From Capitulum mitella (Eukaryota; Arthropoda; Thecostraca; Pollicipedomorpha; Pollicipedidae): DNA of 64,000 nucleotides. Below, in pieces: positions 1-14,600 of the stretch. Below the pieces are notes generated by a model. That model was given only the letters and a program-made list of their open reading frames with translations. It was not told the origin of the DNA and made no database searches. Made by a program: the position numbers and the translations under genes. The stretch covers positions 24,679,398-24,743,397 of the forward strand of contig CP099841.1 of the NCBI GenBank assembly GCA_030062745.1, in the 5' to 3' direction. Positions within the stretch are counted from its first letter, which is position 1. Every line of letters starts with the position of its first letter.

Positions 1-3000
1 AACTGGCCGGCTCGCAGGCTGCCTGGTGACAGGTCGAGATGGAGCGGCCCACCCCCAATACGGGCAAGTAGTGCGGCTCCCGGCAAAAAATCCAATAAAA
101 AATGTTGGAGACGAGGCAGATGCTGCGGCCCAGGGATCGGTAAAAAACGATAGTGGAAGACCTGCCCGTGGCCCGCGTCAGTAGCGATAACCGATGGATG
201 TACGGCACTGGACTCGGATCAGAGCACGCCGCCGCTCAACCCGCCCCAAACACAGAAGACTAAGAAACGATGACGACGCATCCCGTTGAAGCGCGACAGC
301 GGGCCGAGGTCATCCTGCTCCGGAAAGCGGCCGAAAAGGCCCAAAGTTTCGCGGTCCGCCCCTCTCCCGGGCCGGCCGCCGCACGCCGACGGCTCGTCGG
401 GCGCCAGCGGCGTGGTCTGGCGCTGTTTCAGCGCGGCGCGGGCGGCCGGCGGTGATCCGGGCCCGTGCCAGCGGGAGATAACCGCCGTCTCGCTGATTGG
501 CGTGCGGCGCGCCCGACCTCTCCGGCCGTGTACGGCCGTCCGCCGGGCGGCACGAGCGGATCGCCTCCGTCCGATCGGCGCGGCGCTCCCGTCACTCGCC
601 ATGAGACCGCGCCCGGCCCGGGGCGCAGGGGCCCGCCGCGTCGGCGCGTTCTCGCCGTCGGAGCTGGGCAGCGGTCGCCTGGGTGCTCGAGGACGCTCGG
701 CGCGTCGTGTTCCACTGATCCGATCACGTTAATTACATTTCCACCGTCCCGCAGCCCAGAGATGAATGTCCGGCGGGTATATTTAGCGCGAATGAAATTT
801 CGTGATCCATAACGCAATTAGGCACGTTAGTCGCAAAGTGGTGGGCACCAGTGCTACCACCGCGCACTGCCAAAAAATCACTAATATACGGTGGTGGTGG
901 TTGTGGTGGTGGTTTAACTCATATACACCCAGAATTGTCGAATGCTTGTACCCGAGGCTCTGATTCGGACACCAGACGCCACCTCTCAGCCGATGCTCAG
1001 TGCTTCTCGGAGCTCAGACAAAGCTCACCGGACTGAATGGAATAACGTTTATGTCGACAGAACTGATTCATGGAAGCTGGCTCATTTAACATACCTGGAG
1101 TGTCTTATCAATGACACAAAGAGCGCGAATATCGAACAAAGTTTTATGGTATTTAACACCAGCAGCAAACCGCGGACTTCCATAAGGTGACTGGGGAATT
1201 TAAAATATGCTAAAACACAAAACTGCCGCCACGAGTCCATCAACCAGTGAAGAATTAATTAAATGTTCAGAGATGGGAGAGAACTTTGTATCTCTGAGTT
1301 TGTTCAGCTATGTTATGGTTTGTAATTCAGGTCAGACTATTTAAATTGTAACTAGCCAACTGCACCACAACTTTAATGCAACTGATTTCCAAGGGCAAGG
1401 CATATTCTCGTCGCTTGGTTTCGGTCAAACAGAATGTTGCCTGGACTCCTCCACAAAAACATGGATTCTTCAACGTGGTTGGAAAAGTGGGTGGAACCAG
1501 TGGTTAATGCCCCCGTAGACTTTTGTATTTTTCACGAGATGAGTAATGCGTCAAAAGGAGTCTGCGCATTTCAGGTTATTTTCCAAATTATTTTTGTTTA
1601 CTGTAATGCTTACTTACAGCACATCCTCGAAAACTATTGATCAACATATATTTCAAAGACTATTATATGTTTAACCCACGAGTGCCTCAGGCGCAAGTGT
1701 TCATCCATCTCTTTCATTTTTGGCGCAACTTCAGACCAACAACAACCAAAAACGAGGTCAAACAGTGATCTGATTTATCCTCGTAAGTTCGGCAGGATTA
1801 ATGCCATTTGGTTGCGATAACATTGCAAAATGGTTCATCCACACAAACATTTAATAACAAACTTGGTACATTTCAATCACTGATGCACTGCCCTAGAGAC
1901 ACAGGAACTCCTCCACAGCTGGGGGAAGCCAAATAAGTATTTTGAGTCAATTTTTTCCAGTCAAAGCCCATTGGGTCAATATTAAATTAAAAAAAGAAAT
2001 CGAGGGACAGCTGTCCCTGCCCCTTCTCCCCCCCCCCCCCGCTCCCTGCGTTCGTGCACTGCTCATTTCCTTCCAACATAATCTGCAGATTGCCATCGAT
2101 TTTCGCGCTTCAGCGTGATCAGAATCATTATTAATCTTGAGGTCAGCAAGCAAATCTAATCTGAGGCATGGGTTATCGTTTGTCGTTTGAGTAACTGAAA
2201 TCAGTCCAAAATGACAGGCATGGAAAGATGACTCCCTGAAAGCCGAAAACAGGCAAAATGCCTCAGAAATGATCGGTTATTTCACATCCACGACGATCCG
2301 GGTTTTAATAACATTGGTCATGACCAACATGGTAGCTATCCTTCACTTCACTGTTAACAGTAAGAGCTTCGTAATGCTACACGCTGGTCCTTTCAATGTG
2401 CTGCTAGCAATGCGCTTCACTTCTCCATTCATGCATCGCAAATGAGGTGAACAGGTCCTGAATCTCTAAACTTCTCTCCTGAGCGCAATTTGCACGCAGC
2501 TTTGCATAATGAGACATTTGGTTCGCGCTCGCCGACTCACCGCAGAATGCACCCATTCGGCTGAACAAACGGTCTCCGAGCACGGCAGGAGCTTTCTCCG
2601 GACACCGTCTGGCAAGAAAGCTCGAAGCAAAAACCCGACCCGGCTGCCGACAGCCGCGTTTTGCGCCAACGTCATGCCAGCAATCAACGGTGACACAAAA
2701 AGCCTCATTAGCCATCACTGCGCCCATTACATCCGGTGCGGCGGCGGCTGTGCTCGGTCCCCGGAGAACGATTCGCCTCCGGGCGTTCTTGCGACGGCTG
2801 CGTTCGTGGACGTTGACACGTGAACGTTGACAGCGAAAACTGGGTCAACCGGCTCGGCACGATTAGATGCGGTTGGCGAGGGGGCGGGGCCTTTTCTGGT
2901 ACGTGGACTCGGAGTCCGAGAACAAGGTCATGAAAAGCCAACGTTCTGTTAACGGCCGTAGAGCCGATTGTCTTTTGAGCACCTGTTCTGTCTTCAAGAC

Positions 3001-5470
3001 CCAGAGATATGTGTATTTGGACGAAATATGTGTACATTTTGCCAGATGAAAACAAAACAATGATGGCAAATGTACCTGGACTAAAAATTTGTTGTAAATT
3101 CCGCAACTTTATGAGAGTCCATGTCTTGGCTGGCTGGAGTTAATTTCACGTGGCGCTAAAGGAAGATTCATCAAAAAACACAATAACGTTTCAAACATCT
3201 TACAGACGTAGTTACAAAAAACGGCCTTAGGATAAGGCTGTCGTCACAACATTACATTTCACACATAGTGAGAAGCAAACCAGATAAGAGGAAAGACTAT
3301 GGTCTGAATTAAGTAACCTCTCCATGCAGTGCTTTCCGCCGCGTGCCACACCCGGCAACCTCGCCGGCCGGACCGGAACAGCTGGCGACGGCCGGTCGCG
3401 TCCGTCATTTAATGAAAATCCCGTCATGCCCGGCGTGCGGTCCACTCCCGATTCATCAGCCGGCTGGCAGCGATGGCGGCGTTCATTAGCGAGTCATCGA
3501 TCGTCACTCCTGGCGAGCGGTGGTCAGAAACGCTGACTGCTCAGGTGACAGACGCGCCGGCCGGCGGCTGCGCTGAAGATCGTGGTCAGCGGTGGGCGCC
3601 GGCCGGTGGTCAGCGGGCAGCGACGGGCGCCGGTCGGTGGTCGGTGGGCAGCGACGGGCGCCGACCGGTGGTCAGCGGGCAGCGACGGGCGCCGGTCGGC
3701 GCCCGTCGTGGGTAGCGTGGGTACCCACGCTGTCCACGTGCCCGGTCGGTGTCAGAGGTCAGTGGGTAGCGAGAGGCACCGGTCGGTGGTCAGTGGTCAA
3801 CGATGGGCGCTGGACAGTGGGCGCCATGCCCGCCGGTCGGCGTCAGCAGTTAGTGGCCAGTGGTCAGTGGGCAGCAACGAGCACCGGTCGGCGTCAGTGA
3901 TCATTGGGTAGTGAGGGGCGTCACTCTGTGACCGGTGGCTAAGATCGATGGCATTCAACAAGAAACGGTGTCATTTTTGCTTCCAGCAGGCAGTAACACA
4001 ATTCAACCCTAAACAGATTTTGCGAGCAGTGCACTTAGGGTATATCTAACCCTGGTGTTCATACAGGTCGGATATGATTAAAAGCGTCTTTGTCAGGGCT
4101 GTGAATCACCCCTCCGGCGTGATTCACCGCCATAAATTTTTTGTCCCTGAGAGAAGAATGTTTCAGAGCATAATGCAACAGCGCGTCTGTACCTAGGGTG
4201 GTTTAAATTAGCACAGGTAGACGTCAGAACCAGAAGGCGTCTTGTCGACCTTCGCAACACTCCTGGCAAGCGCTGGAAAAATCGTCGACATCGAATAACA
4301 CGCATCCTCCCCTCCATTCTCGCTACAACTCCCCCATCTCATTCGTCAGATAACGAGTAGTAATCCCGCGCTACTCGACTCGCTATTCAAAGGCTCAGAA
4401 CCTTTCAATCTGCCTCGCGCCTCGCGGCCGCACCGCCCTGCCGGCGCGGATTTCCGTTCCTTCAGCTATCCTCGGCGGTCGTCCAGCACTCGGAGCCCGC
4501 TGACGACAGCCACCTCCTCCAGGCAGTGGCTCTCCACCCCCAGTGTGCTCGGCGTGTGCGAGGGGGGGGGACAGCGACCCTCCGCTCCCATACGTGCGTG
4601 TCGTGTGCGGGAAGGTGGGGGAGGCGGCGCTCTCTCGAAGCCTCGCCTGTTGCGGCAGGCGGCCGCGGAGCGGCGCGGCAGGTTGGTGCGGAAGCCGCCA
4701 GTCAGCTGCAGCTCATCTCGGATGCGGCCGGGCGCCGCCGCCACAAAACACGTGACGACCGAGCCCCGGCCAGGGCGAAAACAAGCCGGCGTATGTCATC
4801 TCTCACCCGGTGGTCCCCTGCTCGTGGCGATGGCCTGCGCCGCCTCAGAATGCTAACGCGAATGTTTTGAGATAGGTCTGGATAATCTTGGCTCAAGAGG
4901 AGAGGAATTTTTCCCCTCGACCATGGGTAACATGACGAGTCGCCTCGGCTGCGATGGAGGAGTGATGAAAACATGATAAGGCTCGTGGAGCATGAAAAGG
5001 ACTAAAAGAGCATTTAGGGTGACAATGGCATTGCTGACACCTACTGCACACCTTGTCTGATGTATCCACGCTTCCTCTAAGCTCAACGGGGCATTGTGTT
5101 CGCTCCGAAGTTTTTTTTTCTAATTCGCTCGCACTGATAGCGTAAACGAGCTCGTGTCTTACAGCCGCGATTTGCGGCACCTGAAAACAGCACGGGCGCC
5201 TTTTTATGTCCGTGTCTCGTGTCATGGCTGTTTATCATCCACCTTTTCCGCTGACTGGACGTTGCGCTAAATACAACTGAAACATACTGAGCTCTTAATG
5301 TTTCATAATGTCCAGCTCTGAGAACGACAACCGGAATACAGACTGATTCTTGTCTTGGCTCATTTAATCTGAAGGCAAATGAGTCCGATCCTCTTTTAAA
5401 AGAATCGCGGTAAATATGTCAAATTAAAATGGCGAAATGACGTTTAGGTTTCGTGTTTGCACGTACTTTC
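1..5470. other. Intergenic, no supported gene
   Basis: CpG-rich blocks lie at ~200-740 and ~4390-4860, with AT-rich sequence between. The open frames in the GC blocks overlap on both strands and show no domain, signal peptide or paired splice sites. A 13-base C run lies at 2028-2040. Confidence 0.6.
3579..3910. repeat. 31-bp GC-rich minisatellite
   Basis: The array centres on three near-identical 31-base units (GGTGGTCAGCGGGCAGCGAC followed by GGGCGCCGGTC) at about 3605-3697. Diverged copies continue to ~3905. GGTCAG, GGGCGCC and CGGTCGG recur throughout. Confidence 0.8.
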
Positions 5471-5482
5471 TAAGTCGTGGTT

Positions 5483-5660
5483 GATAATGGTGTCGGTAAC
5501 TCAGCTGGTAAAGCGTACGTCGCCGCTCCCCACCCTCGTAACGTGGGCTTGAGTCGCTTCGGCCCCCGCAGACCACGTGACAACAGACCAAAGGAGGTGC
5601 AAAGTACCCTAGAAAATCACTTGAATCAAATTCACTCCAAAAAATTAAAAAATATTGGAA
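5483..5660 (+). mobile_element. tRNA-like SINE remnant
   Basis: The A-box-like TAACTCAGCTGGTAAAGCG starts at 5497, and a B-box-like GGGCTTGAGTCGC at 5545. The spacing is as in a tRNA, but the arms do not fold into a full cloverleaf. An unrelated body follows and ends in an A-rich stretch near 5640-5655, the usual SINE layout. Confidence 0.45.
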
Positions 5661-8600
5661 GACAAAGAATGGAAGATGCGGATGCCGGGGTAAATGCTCT
5701 TCTCTGCAGGAACCATTTTCCTTCCGCTATGTGGCTATGTGGCTATGTGTAGACTATGTGTGACTAGAAACAACCACCTCATGTTTTTTTCCGATGCGAC
5801 AAGAGCTTGAAAGACTTGCGATAAGTACATGGTTGCAGAAGCGGGCAAGAGTCAGTTGACCCAGTTGCCTGCTCTCGTTTGGGACGTTAGCGCTGTTCTC
5901 GCAGCAGGGTCAATGGGTTTTCACCCCCGGCGCGCCGAGCTCTTTCAGGGCGCGGCTTAAAAATCCTCTCCGAAAGCCAGGCCGGGCCTGAATCGCATTA
6001 GATATGCGATTGAATTTCCTGCCGCCGGAGACGAGCTTTGCTCCGAAATGGATGGTTTGCTCGCTCAATGTTTCGACTGCGAAATACTGAAATTTAAATC
6101 CTACATATACAAAATATACCTTTTAAGGGGTAGCGTGAAAATTACGGTTGTTTTTTACGAGGCACATACGTTTATGGGAAGACTTCAGAAATGGCGGGGA
6201 ACGAATAACAAACGGCGACGTGCCAGCCTCGGTCCAAAACACGATGAAGATAAGCTTGTGATTCTCATTAAACCATTTCTGAAATCTCCATAACACAGAA
6301 ATGTTCACATCATGTCCGAGTCTTGGGGAAAGCGTGTTTTTCCTCACTGTCTTTAGGTTGTGGGCATGCATCAGTGTTTTCACACCGCTGATCGATAAGG
6401 GATGTTAGAAATCACGGAACCACATTTTTATGGTTGGCTACCACTAAAGCCACGCATTGTTTCCTGTGTTCTCAGAAGATATCATCAGGGATTTGCTGGC
6501 AAAAGTGTTTTATTTCGGAAGCAGTGACACTTAGTATTTAAGGCCAATAACCCGTCGTAGAGTATAAGTGGGAGACTGAAAGTGCAATGTATCTGGGTTT
6601 CTCAAGAGGCAACTGGTACAGCACTTCACTGAGTGCTGCAAATAGAGAGTATTGGTCTCGATCAGGACACATATATTACTTTCCATGCTGGCGACTGCCT
6701 ATCTTTGGAAGCTAGCGAAGCAGAGTATGACAGATCTGGAGGCCATGTATCCCCATCAGCAAATTGCCTGTCGTCTCCCGATCCATCCGAGGGACATCAC
6801 AGCTAACCCCGGCTTACGAGAGCTGCACCGGCCTGCGGCAGCCCCACGTCTTGCTTATCCCCACCGGCCGCAGATGGGGAAAGACAGTACGTCACCTTTG
6901 TTCGTATCCTGGAAAACACAGTTCCTCCGGAAACACTGTGAGGTCACTGTACTGGCCGATACAAGTATACCGAATTCGTGTTTTGCGACTCCTGAGGTCA
7001 TAAAGGAAGACAGTACAGCGACTGCGTCACGTGACGGAGCAAGCAGTTGACGAATTGTCTGTTGTTTGCTTTCGTCTTGAACGCGATATTTCCCGACAAC
7101 CCAGTCCATCAGTTTCGTGACAATACGACAGCGCCTTCACCTGTCTGGAGTACGGCATTACACGGCATTACAGTAAATAAACAAATAAAGAAGATTTCTG
7201 AAACGAATGCGGGCCTGCGTGCTTTCAACAAATAGCCCGCAGACAAAACAGCGTTTCAGCCGCAGACGGCCTGTTTGGGCGCTGTGTTGCTCTAAACTGA
7301 ACAAACACAAAGCTGTTGTGAGTCTCGCCCCAACAGAAAGATGCAGGTAATTTCTGCCAAGTTATGTGCTAACTTTACTTTGGAGAAGAAAGAAAAGCTG
7401 CTGTAAACGGCCCAGTTGTCAACAGTGACGGCATTTTTGGGTGTGGGGGATATCTTACTCGTTGGATCGCCTTCGCTTATTGCAGAACATAAATGGCACT
7501 ATCGACAAGCGAGGACGCTGGATGATAGAGTCCTATCGGTATTACCCAGAATATTAGAAGTTCCGTCAACAAAAATAGCTGGTTTTGACCTGTGTCATTT
7601 CAGAAAAAAACGGAGGTCTTTTAGGGAAGTCTCTCAACCAGCGTTTATGTATTTATTTGTCCGTTTATACTTTTGTTTGTTGAGGCATTCCACTTTTCCT
7701 GGTGCTGCAAGAAGCCAGCGATATCCAAGCTTCCGGGGTCCTTTCCGATTATCTATCCGCGCCTTCCTAGACCACGGGTGGGCCATGGCTTTCTCCGTGC
7801 GTGGTGAGCCTCGCAGACACTGGGAGAACGTCAGTTTCCCTGGTCCCGGGAACGGCTACACCTCCCTTATCGGCACAGCCAGGACGCCTGATCAGGAAGA
7901 ACATCTCTCTGTTGTTGCAGCAAAGATGTCACCGCCGACTGGTGCAAACGGCTCATTCAAACGGTCGATTTCAGACGACCAAATCGTGGACGGTCCATCA
8001 CCGGAGGTCCCAACAGCTGATCGCCCGATCTGTAGATGGCAGCCCAGACTTCAGTGGAAAACGCTATCGACCTGACGAGCGAACCTCGCTGACGCCGAAA
8101 TAGACTTGGTAAACGGCCAAGAACACTTAGTCCCACGTCATCATGAATCTGCGGTGATCGCCTCGATAGCTGAATAAATTTCCCTTCGGATCCGAAATGA
8201 ATACAAGAAAAAGGCGCTGCCAAACCTAACCAACATGTTTATTTAAGCTGCCAACCAAGTGAAGCACGACCCTCTCAAACTGAGTAGAAAACTGGCTTCA
8301 TCCTTGCTCCAAAAACGACAGCGGAAAGGCAGCGTAGGCCAACCATGCTTCCTCTCCTTTTAAACGTTTTCATCTTTAAAAGCATGCGTGTTTGACCTAG
8401 AAGCCTACTTGCCCATTCAATTTTACGGTTGAGAGATAACATCTACTGCTGTTTTGAACAGGCCGATGCGCTAAGTTTGCAGGCTCACCAAATCTCTCTA
8501 CCAAACCCTATAAAGTCGGGACTGAATTAAATGAACTAAATGATCTAAATCCGAACTTAACTACATGAGCAATGGATTGCAGCCCGTATCCACTACGAAC

Positions 8601-11600
8601 TGGATGCGGACAGCGATCGCATTGATGTTGAGATTCACGTATTGTGTCGGCATTACCCGTACATTGGAGATGCATTAAATTCCAACACAATAATCTGAGT
8701 ACCTGACAGCACCACGAAACAAAAGCACATATGAAGTGAACGGTCGCAGAAAATCTCAAAACCGAGTCTTGGTGCCTTTTGCCAGTTGCGGTTTGCCTTC
8801 ATTCGCGGCAAGCCTGTAATGTGTGCGTCTCGTAAACCTCTCTGAGTCGGGGCGAGCAAATGACAAAAATGCAGTTTCGACACTCGATATTGCCACATAA
8901 CTTACAATGGTTATTTCAAGCACTTGACAGCAACGAACGAGCATGGGTCTGTGATGAATACCAGATTTACCGCCATAATACTGACTTTGCAGTTATCTAA
9001 TATCACCATACGTCACGGAAAATGGGTGTGTCTTAGGAAAAGCGGCATCGACAGAACAAATGTGGGACAAATCATCCCCAAAATTAAGCCCAACTGTTGC
9101 AATCATATGCTCAAAATGACGCCGTTTCAGACTTGTGATGTGCTCAGCTTCGATTTTTCCCATGTATTACATCAACGTGTGGTTTTAGAACGCGCCAGTT
9201 TGTGTTATTTAGCACCCGACGTTCGTGTTACTAATACATTTTCAGTCAGGAGCATGCAATTCGGAGACAGTTAGCTAGGAGGACCATTTGGTCAAGCCAG
9301 CAGCGTTCAGCTGACAAGAATCAATCGAAGGACATCAAGCAGAACAAAGAGCAGTGGCGGGTTTCAGCCGATTGGACCCGCTTGACAGAGGCCAGTCGGC
9401 TAAGTGCAGCTGAAATCGCGGCCGTCAGCGCTTCTGTGGACGTCCGCGTGACCTGTGCTGTGCTCTGACCTGACCTGACCTGTGCTCCCACGCCGCACCA
9501 CGCGACCGTCGTCGGCTTGACGCCACATGAACCATTCAGATGACCAGGTCGGGTTCGGGAATCAGAAGGCAGGTGTTTATGTCAATCATCTCTCCGTCAG
9601 CCACGTCTTGTGATGAGCGCATGGCTCCGGCGTGGACTAGCGGGGATCGTAGCAATGGACCGTGCCGAGCAGTTTTGCTGTGCGTTCAAAACAACCACGT
9701 CGCATTGAAGATTTGTAGTCTCTCTGCCGTGTCCTCTCCCGAAGAGAGATTCCTCTCTCTTTCTCTCTCATTACTTCACCCCAGTTTCCGTTATCTTGAG
9801 AGGGTCAACCAAAGGAAATGGCCGCCGGCAGCGGCGGGCGACGAGCCGTGGTTGGGACGCCGAATCACGACGCTCACCCGGTACGCTTTATTCTCTCACG
9901 CTCCGATTCCGCCAGTTAATCCGCCACCGTGCCACCCCTCGACCAGGGCTGGCACAGCTAAACACTGGCGCAGTCAACACTCCACTACAGCTGACGACGG
10001 CACCCATAAAAATAACGTCCACTCGGATGTAATGGTAATAACGGCAGGCAACAGACGACGGAACACGAAAAACGGCGCGGGGGGCAAGCTGTGGTGCCAT
10101 ATGCACCGATGATGCCTACTCATTTTGCACGCCGACTGCCTTAGACATTCGACCGACTTATCTAACATCTCCAGGCGTCGCACGTCTTTGGAAAGGTGAT
10201 GTCCGCGGGCCGCGTTCTCCACATTCGTACACGATGACACACCGAAACGGGTCGCGTCCGACCTAACGTTCGCATCATGCTATACACTGGATGGTACACA
10301 TGACATTGAATGTTCGACTCCAACAAGCAAAACTCATCGCGTGCGGAGCTCGCGGATTTCGGGCTAGTTTTCATCTTCCCTTTGCCCATTTTGTAACGGT
10401 CAACTTTTCAAGATCATCTGCAGTACTTAGAACTGAAAGTACGTCGCAAAGGCTATTACATTCCTTTTTACATGCCTAGTCTCTGCAGAATACTGGGAGG
10501 AAAATGAAATGGAAAATAAAACTTTCATTCTCTGATAAGCCTTTGAGGCCCTGCCACCTGCCACCTAATTCCCATTTGGGATACACGTACGCAGGTAATG
10601 GCTCACTCCCCCACCCTCTGGCAGTGAAAGGTCAGAGGGACAGAATGATTGATCGTAAGACACCTGTCCTACTCGCGAACGACCAGCGCTTTCCTGCGCA
10701 GCGGGGCAACAGGATACCGACCCTCGGAATACACATGGCTGAGTAAATGGTAGATCATATGTGGCCCAACCATGTTACATCGCATCAAGAGTTCTAAAAC
10801 AATGGTATTTGCCATTTCAGTTTTTCATACTGTTTGTTCAGGATGGATTTAAAGCTAATTGGATGTAAAACAACCATAACCGTAGAGGCATTTACAACAT
10901 AACTTGCTTTGATATTTAAAGCAGCCATCCTTTAGGCTCGTCTGACCGCTCCTTTTTAATATTTATTTGCAGTTCATTAGGTAAGTTGTTTCATGTTTAA
11001 TCCAAACGTAATCGTTAACCACTCCCAAGAAAGAAAGCTATCTCTTTATTCATCCATCTACCCAATGACTCCCCAGCTGCGGTCAATGGTCAAAGACCAA
11101 TGGTCACTTGTCGTCTGATGCGTAAGTTCCGTTCAACTGCGGCAAATACGGCATAAGGCCCGCACCAGTTTTCATCAGATACAATGAAAATAATTACACT
11201 TCAATGATGAAGAGCACCTCCCTCCTACCCGAATGTAAATATGTCCAGGCAGAATGGAAAAGAAAGATATCGGTAAAATGGCTGTAGCTTCGTCGGGTTC
11301 TTGGTTCAGACTGCACGCTCCAGGACTCTGAATATCCGCGTGTTTCGGTGAAGACCAGCCATCGTCCTGCAAGCAGAGTACATGGGGTGTTAATTTCGGT
11401 CGGGTTTGGCTAAACATATTGGCAAATTATGTACATTGCACACAATTTGTGCAGACGAACTGGGACAACCGATAAGTTAAGGGCCGTACGTTGCCTGTAG
11501 CGCCCATGGAATCTATCCAAAGATGAATATTCTTGGCTGACAACGACGCACGACGTGTATTTCTTGGAAGGGAGCCTAAATCCTTCCGAAGCAGAAATAA

Positions 11601-14600
11601 TTATTGTTGTTTTGCCATTGTGCACATCTGTACCAAAATGATGGCATTCCCAAGAACACTGTCAGGCGAACTTTTGAAAACAAGAAAGTACGTTTACCAT
11701 TTGTAAAGTACATAACCATATGCACTTTTACCGTGGCAACAACTAATCATCCGCGTTCACGACACTTCATTTCAACTTAACATTTCTACCATCCTTTAGA
11801 TGCAAGCAAAAAACCTCGGCCTGATGTCCCCGCGTCAGAATACGACAATAAGGGGCGGTCCCGGCCCAGTTCCAGGAGCGTCACGAGGCCCCAGGACCGG
11901 TCAGCCGGACACCACCAACCGCGGGGCCCCGGCAGCGCATTAAGGGACCAAGGCGAGCGTCAATCCAGGCTGCGCCGAGCGGTGCAGCCCTCAGCAAGCG
12001 TGACTCGAAACCCCGAGACGCCGGCCGTGCCTGGGAGTGAATTTCATTTTCCAAGTTTGTGTTGCCATTAAGGTGTTAGACGTCAGCTTTCGCCGGTGTG
12101 AATCTGACTCCCAAAGGCGGCGTCACATTTCAGCGGCCGGGAAGGAGGAACGTTTGCCTCAGACGGGGCGTGTTATTGCAGCGACACTGCACTGTAAATG
12201 TTCGTCAGCAGCCTCACGCTCGCATCCTGGAGCAAAGCTGCCATGAACCCCGGACCTCTCTGGTAGCAGAGTCAAGATCTGTGTATCGAACCTTGATATA
12301 GCGCGATGTTTGAGGCCAGCGTATGGAGTATAGATACGCCGGTCATGCACGAAATGTAAACACGTGCCTTGTTTAAATTACAGAATAGTTTTGCCCTGCG
12401 TTTCTCATTTTTCCAATTCTTATGATGCATTTCGATTTCCGCGAGTTAACCACACAGCTCATCTATTCCACCCTGCTGACTTCAGAAATGCGAAGACTGG
12501 ACGCAGAATGACGAAAAAGAAGACCCAAACACATACCGCATAAAAAGCGACAGACGTCACCAAGAGACCACAAACACTTGAGCAGCATAACCGCAAAGAA
12601 TATTGAACTCGCGTCGTTGAAAATTTGTGGCGTCAAGGTCGAAATATCTTGCAGTTTTTCATCTCATTTATAAATCAACGATGCTCTAGTTATCTTCAGG
12701 TGTAGATCAACAAATCGATCGCAGGAAGTAATGGGCATACACTGCATTTTACGGAAATTGTTGTACACCGAGGAAAACCTACGAAAATGCGAGAAGATGG
12801 GATTTGTGAGTGAAAAGGTATGTTAAGGGTGGGGCGTAAAGATGCATATAGATAATGTGCAGTTGAAACGGCTTGACACAAAAAGGCAGCAATAGCTGCA
12901 GTTGACATGTGCGTGTCAACAGACTATATTGCCCTCAAAACTTTGTTTCCTTTCTGCCTTCCTTAGCAGTCATAAGAGTGACTGTCGTGCAGAAGACCTG
13001 ATCTGGAGTGCTCTCAACCCAATCCAGCACGACGTCAAGAACTTTACGTGAACTCCGAGAGCAAAAAACTAATAAACGCACAAAGAAAAACAAACGAGAA
13101 TCCATAAAACAGTGGCATCTTCGCTAAAAAATGGAGAAAAACAAAACACATTGCTTTTTTGCAACAGAGTCGCCAGTCTTATACTGGGCTAAATAACAGG
13201 AGGGAAGTAGTTTCGTCCAAGCAACCTGCGACTGTCCACAATACTTATCCCGTAATATAAAAATTGGGGCAACTGTTGACCGAACTTTGTTTTTGAAGAT
13301 GGCTTTGGGCAATGTCAAGACTATTTTACTATTTTCCTCCGGAGCCTACCGAGGCAAGCCCAGCGAGATTATGCAGGGCTTGTCTGGTCGGCCACTCCCG
13401 TCTCACGTAGATGGTGGTAATCCAAGACTATGCACCCGTCTTAGGTTTTATCCACGACGTGACGGTTCTTCATCACCATGCTTCCCTGTCGCCCGTAATG
13501 GTGCCACACAGCGGTGGATATGGTCCGCAAATTACCACGCGACGCTCAGCGTGTCCGCGAAAGGCAGGTGGCTTCCCGGCCTCGAAGCGGGCCGAAGCTG
13601 ACGACCGCCTGCGATCTGGCGTCGGTCAGGCCGGACGCTGACCGGCGCGCGTCGTCCTGCGGTGATCGGCGCGTGACGCGCGGCCGTCACGCCACCCGAC
13701 ACCGAAACGGCCCCTCCGATACGGATACAGCGGGCGCCATATTTTGATCGGGCTGTCGGCGGCGGTTTCATTACGAGGCGCCGGGTGGCATTGATTCATT
13801 ATCATTATCGGCAATAACGCGGCCCCGGCGGCCGTTCTGCCCGCTCGTTTGTCAGCGCGGCCGGTCGTCCCGAGCGGCCGGCATTTGTGGCGGCTGTCAG
13901 CGCCGCCCGCCGGCGGCGGCCAGCCGCGGACCGCGGGCGTCACCGCTCGTGGGGACCCGTCCGGCGTCAGATTCGGCGCCGAGGCTCAATGAGGGCGGGC
14001 GGTTGCCGGGCCGGGCTTCCGTCACGCGAATCGAGGCGCTGAGGCCGTCGTGATGTAGCGTGGATCACGGGGTCACCGTGACGTGGTGCAGGCTAGGTTT
14101 AATGGACTCTGTGACGTGGTGCAAATTGGGACCACAAGACCGGCATCATCACCACAACACTCAAAGTCACTGCGCGACCGTCTGATCACACTGCCCAAAC
14201 CTAATAGGCTACTGTCTTCACCACGGACGGCGCAACCACCCCTGCGCTGGAGCAATGCACCCTCCCACTGGTAAAAACATCCTGCGTCTCTCCAACGTTC
14301 CACCTGGTATTGGCTGGTCACCAACGAACATATTTTTGTGTTTTTGAACACCGAACTAACCTTCTGCTACAGCTCATCGTTGTCTATCGCCCATACGATG
14401 GATCAGAGACACCACCAAGGCTGCGTATTCCCAAACGTGGAGCTTCATCTCTCTCTCAAATTCAGCACGTGCGAATTAGCTGTTTTCGTTTGAATGTTTT
14501 CTGCCAACTTCAGTCAATGTTGGCACTTACTATACAGCAACTCCTGTTCCCAAGCGGCAAACTTGGAGTGATTTCATCGTGAACTGATGGAGACACCACC

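Noticed and set aside
7416-8075. 219-codon plus frame
   Set aside because: No motif, no compositional shift and no splice partners. Plausible by chance in 64 kb, so not annotated as a gene.
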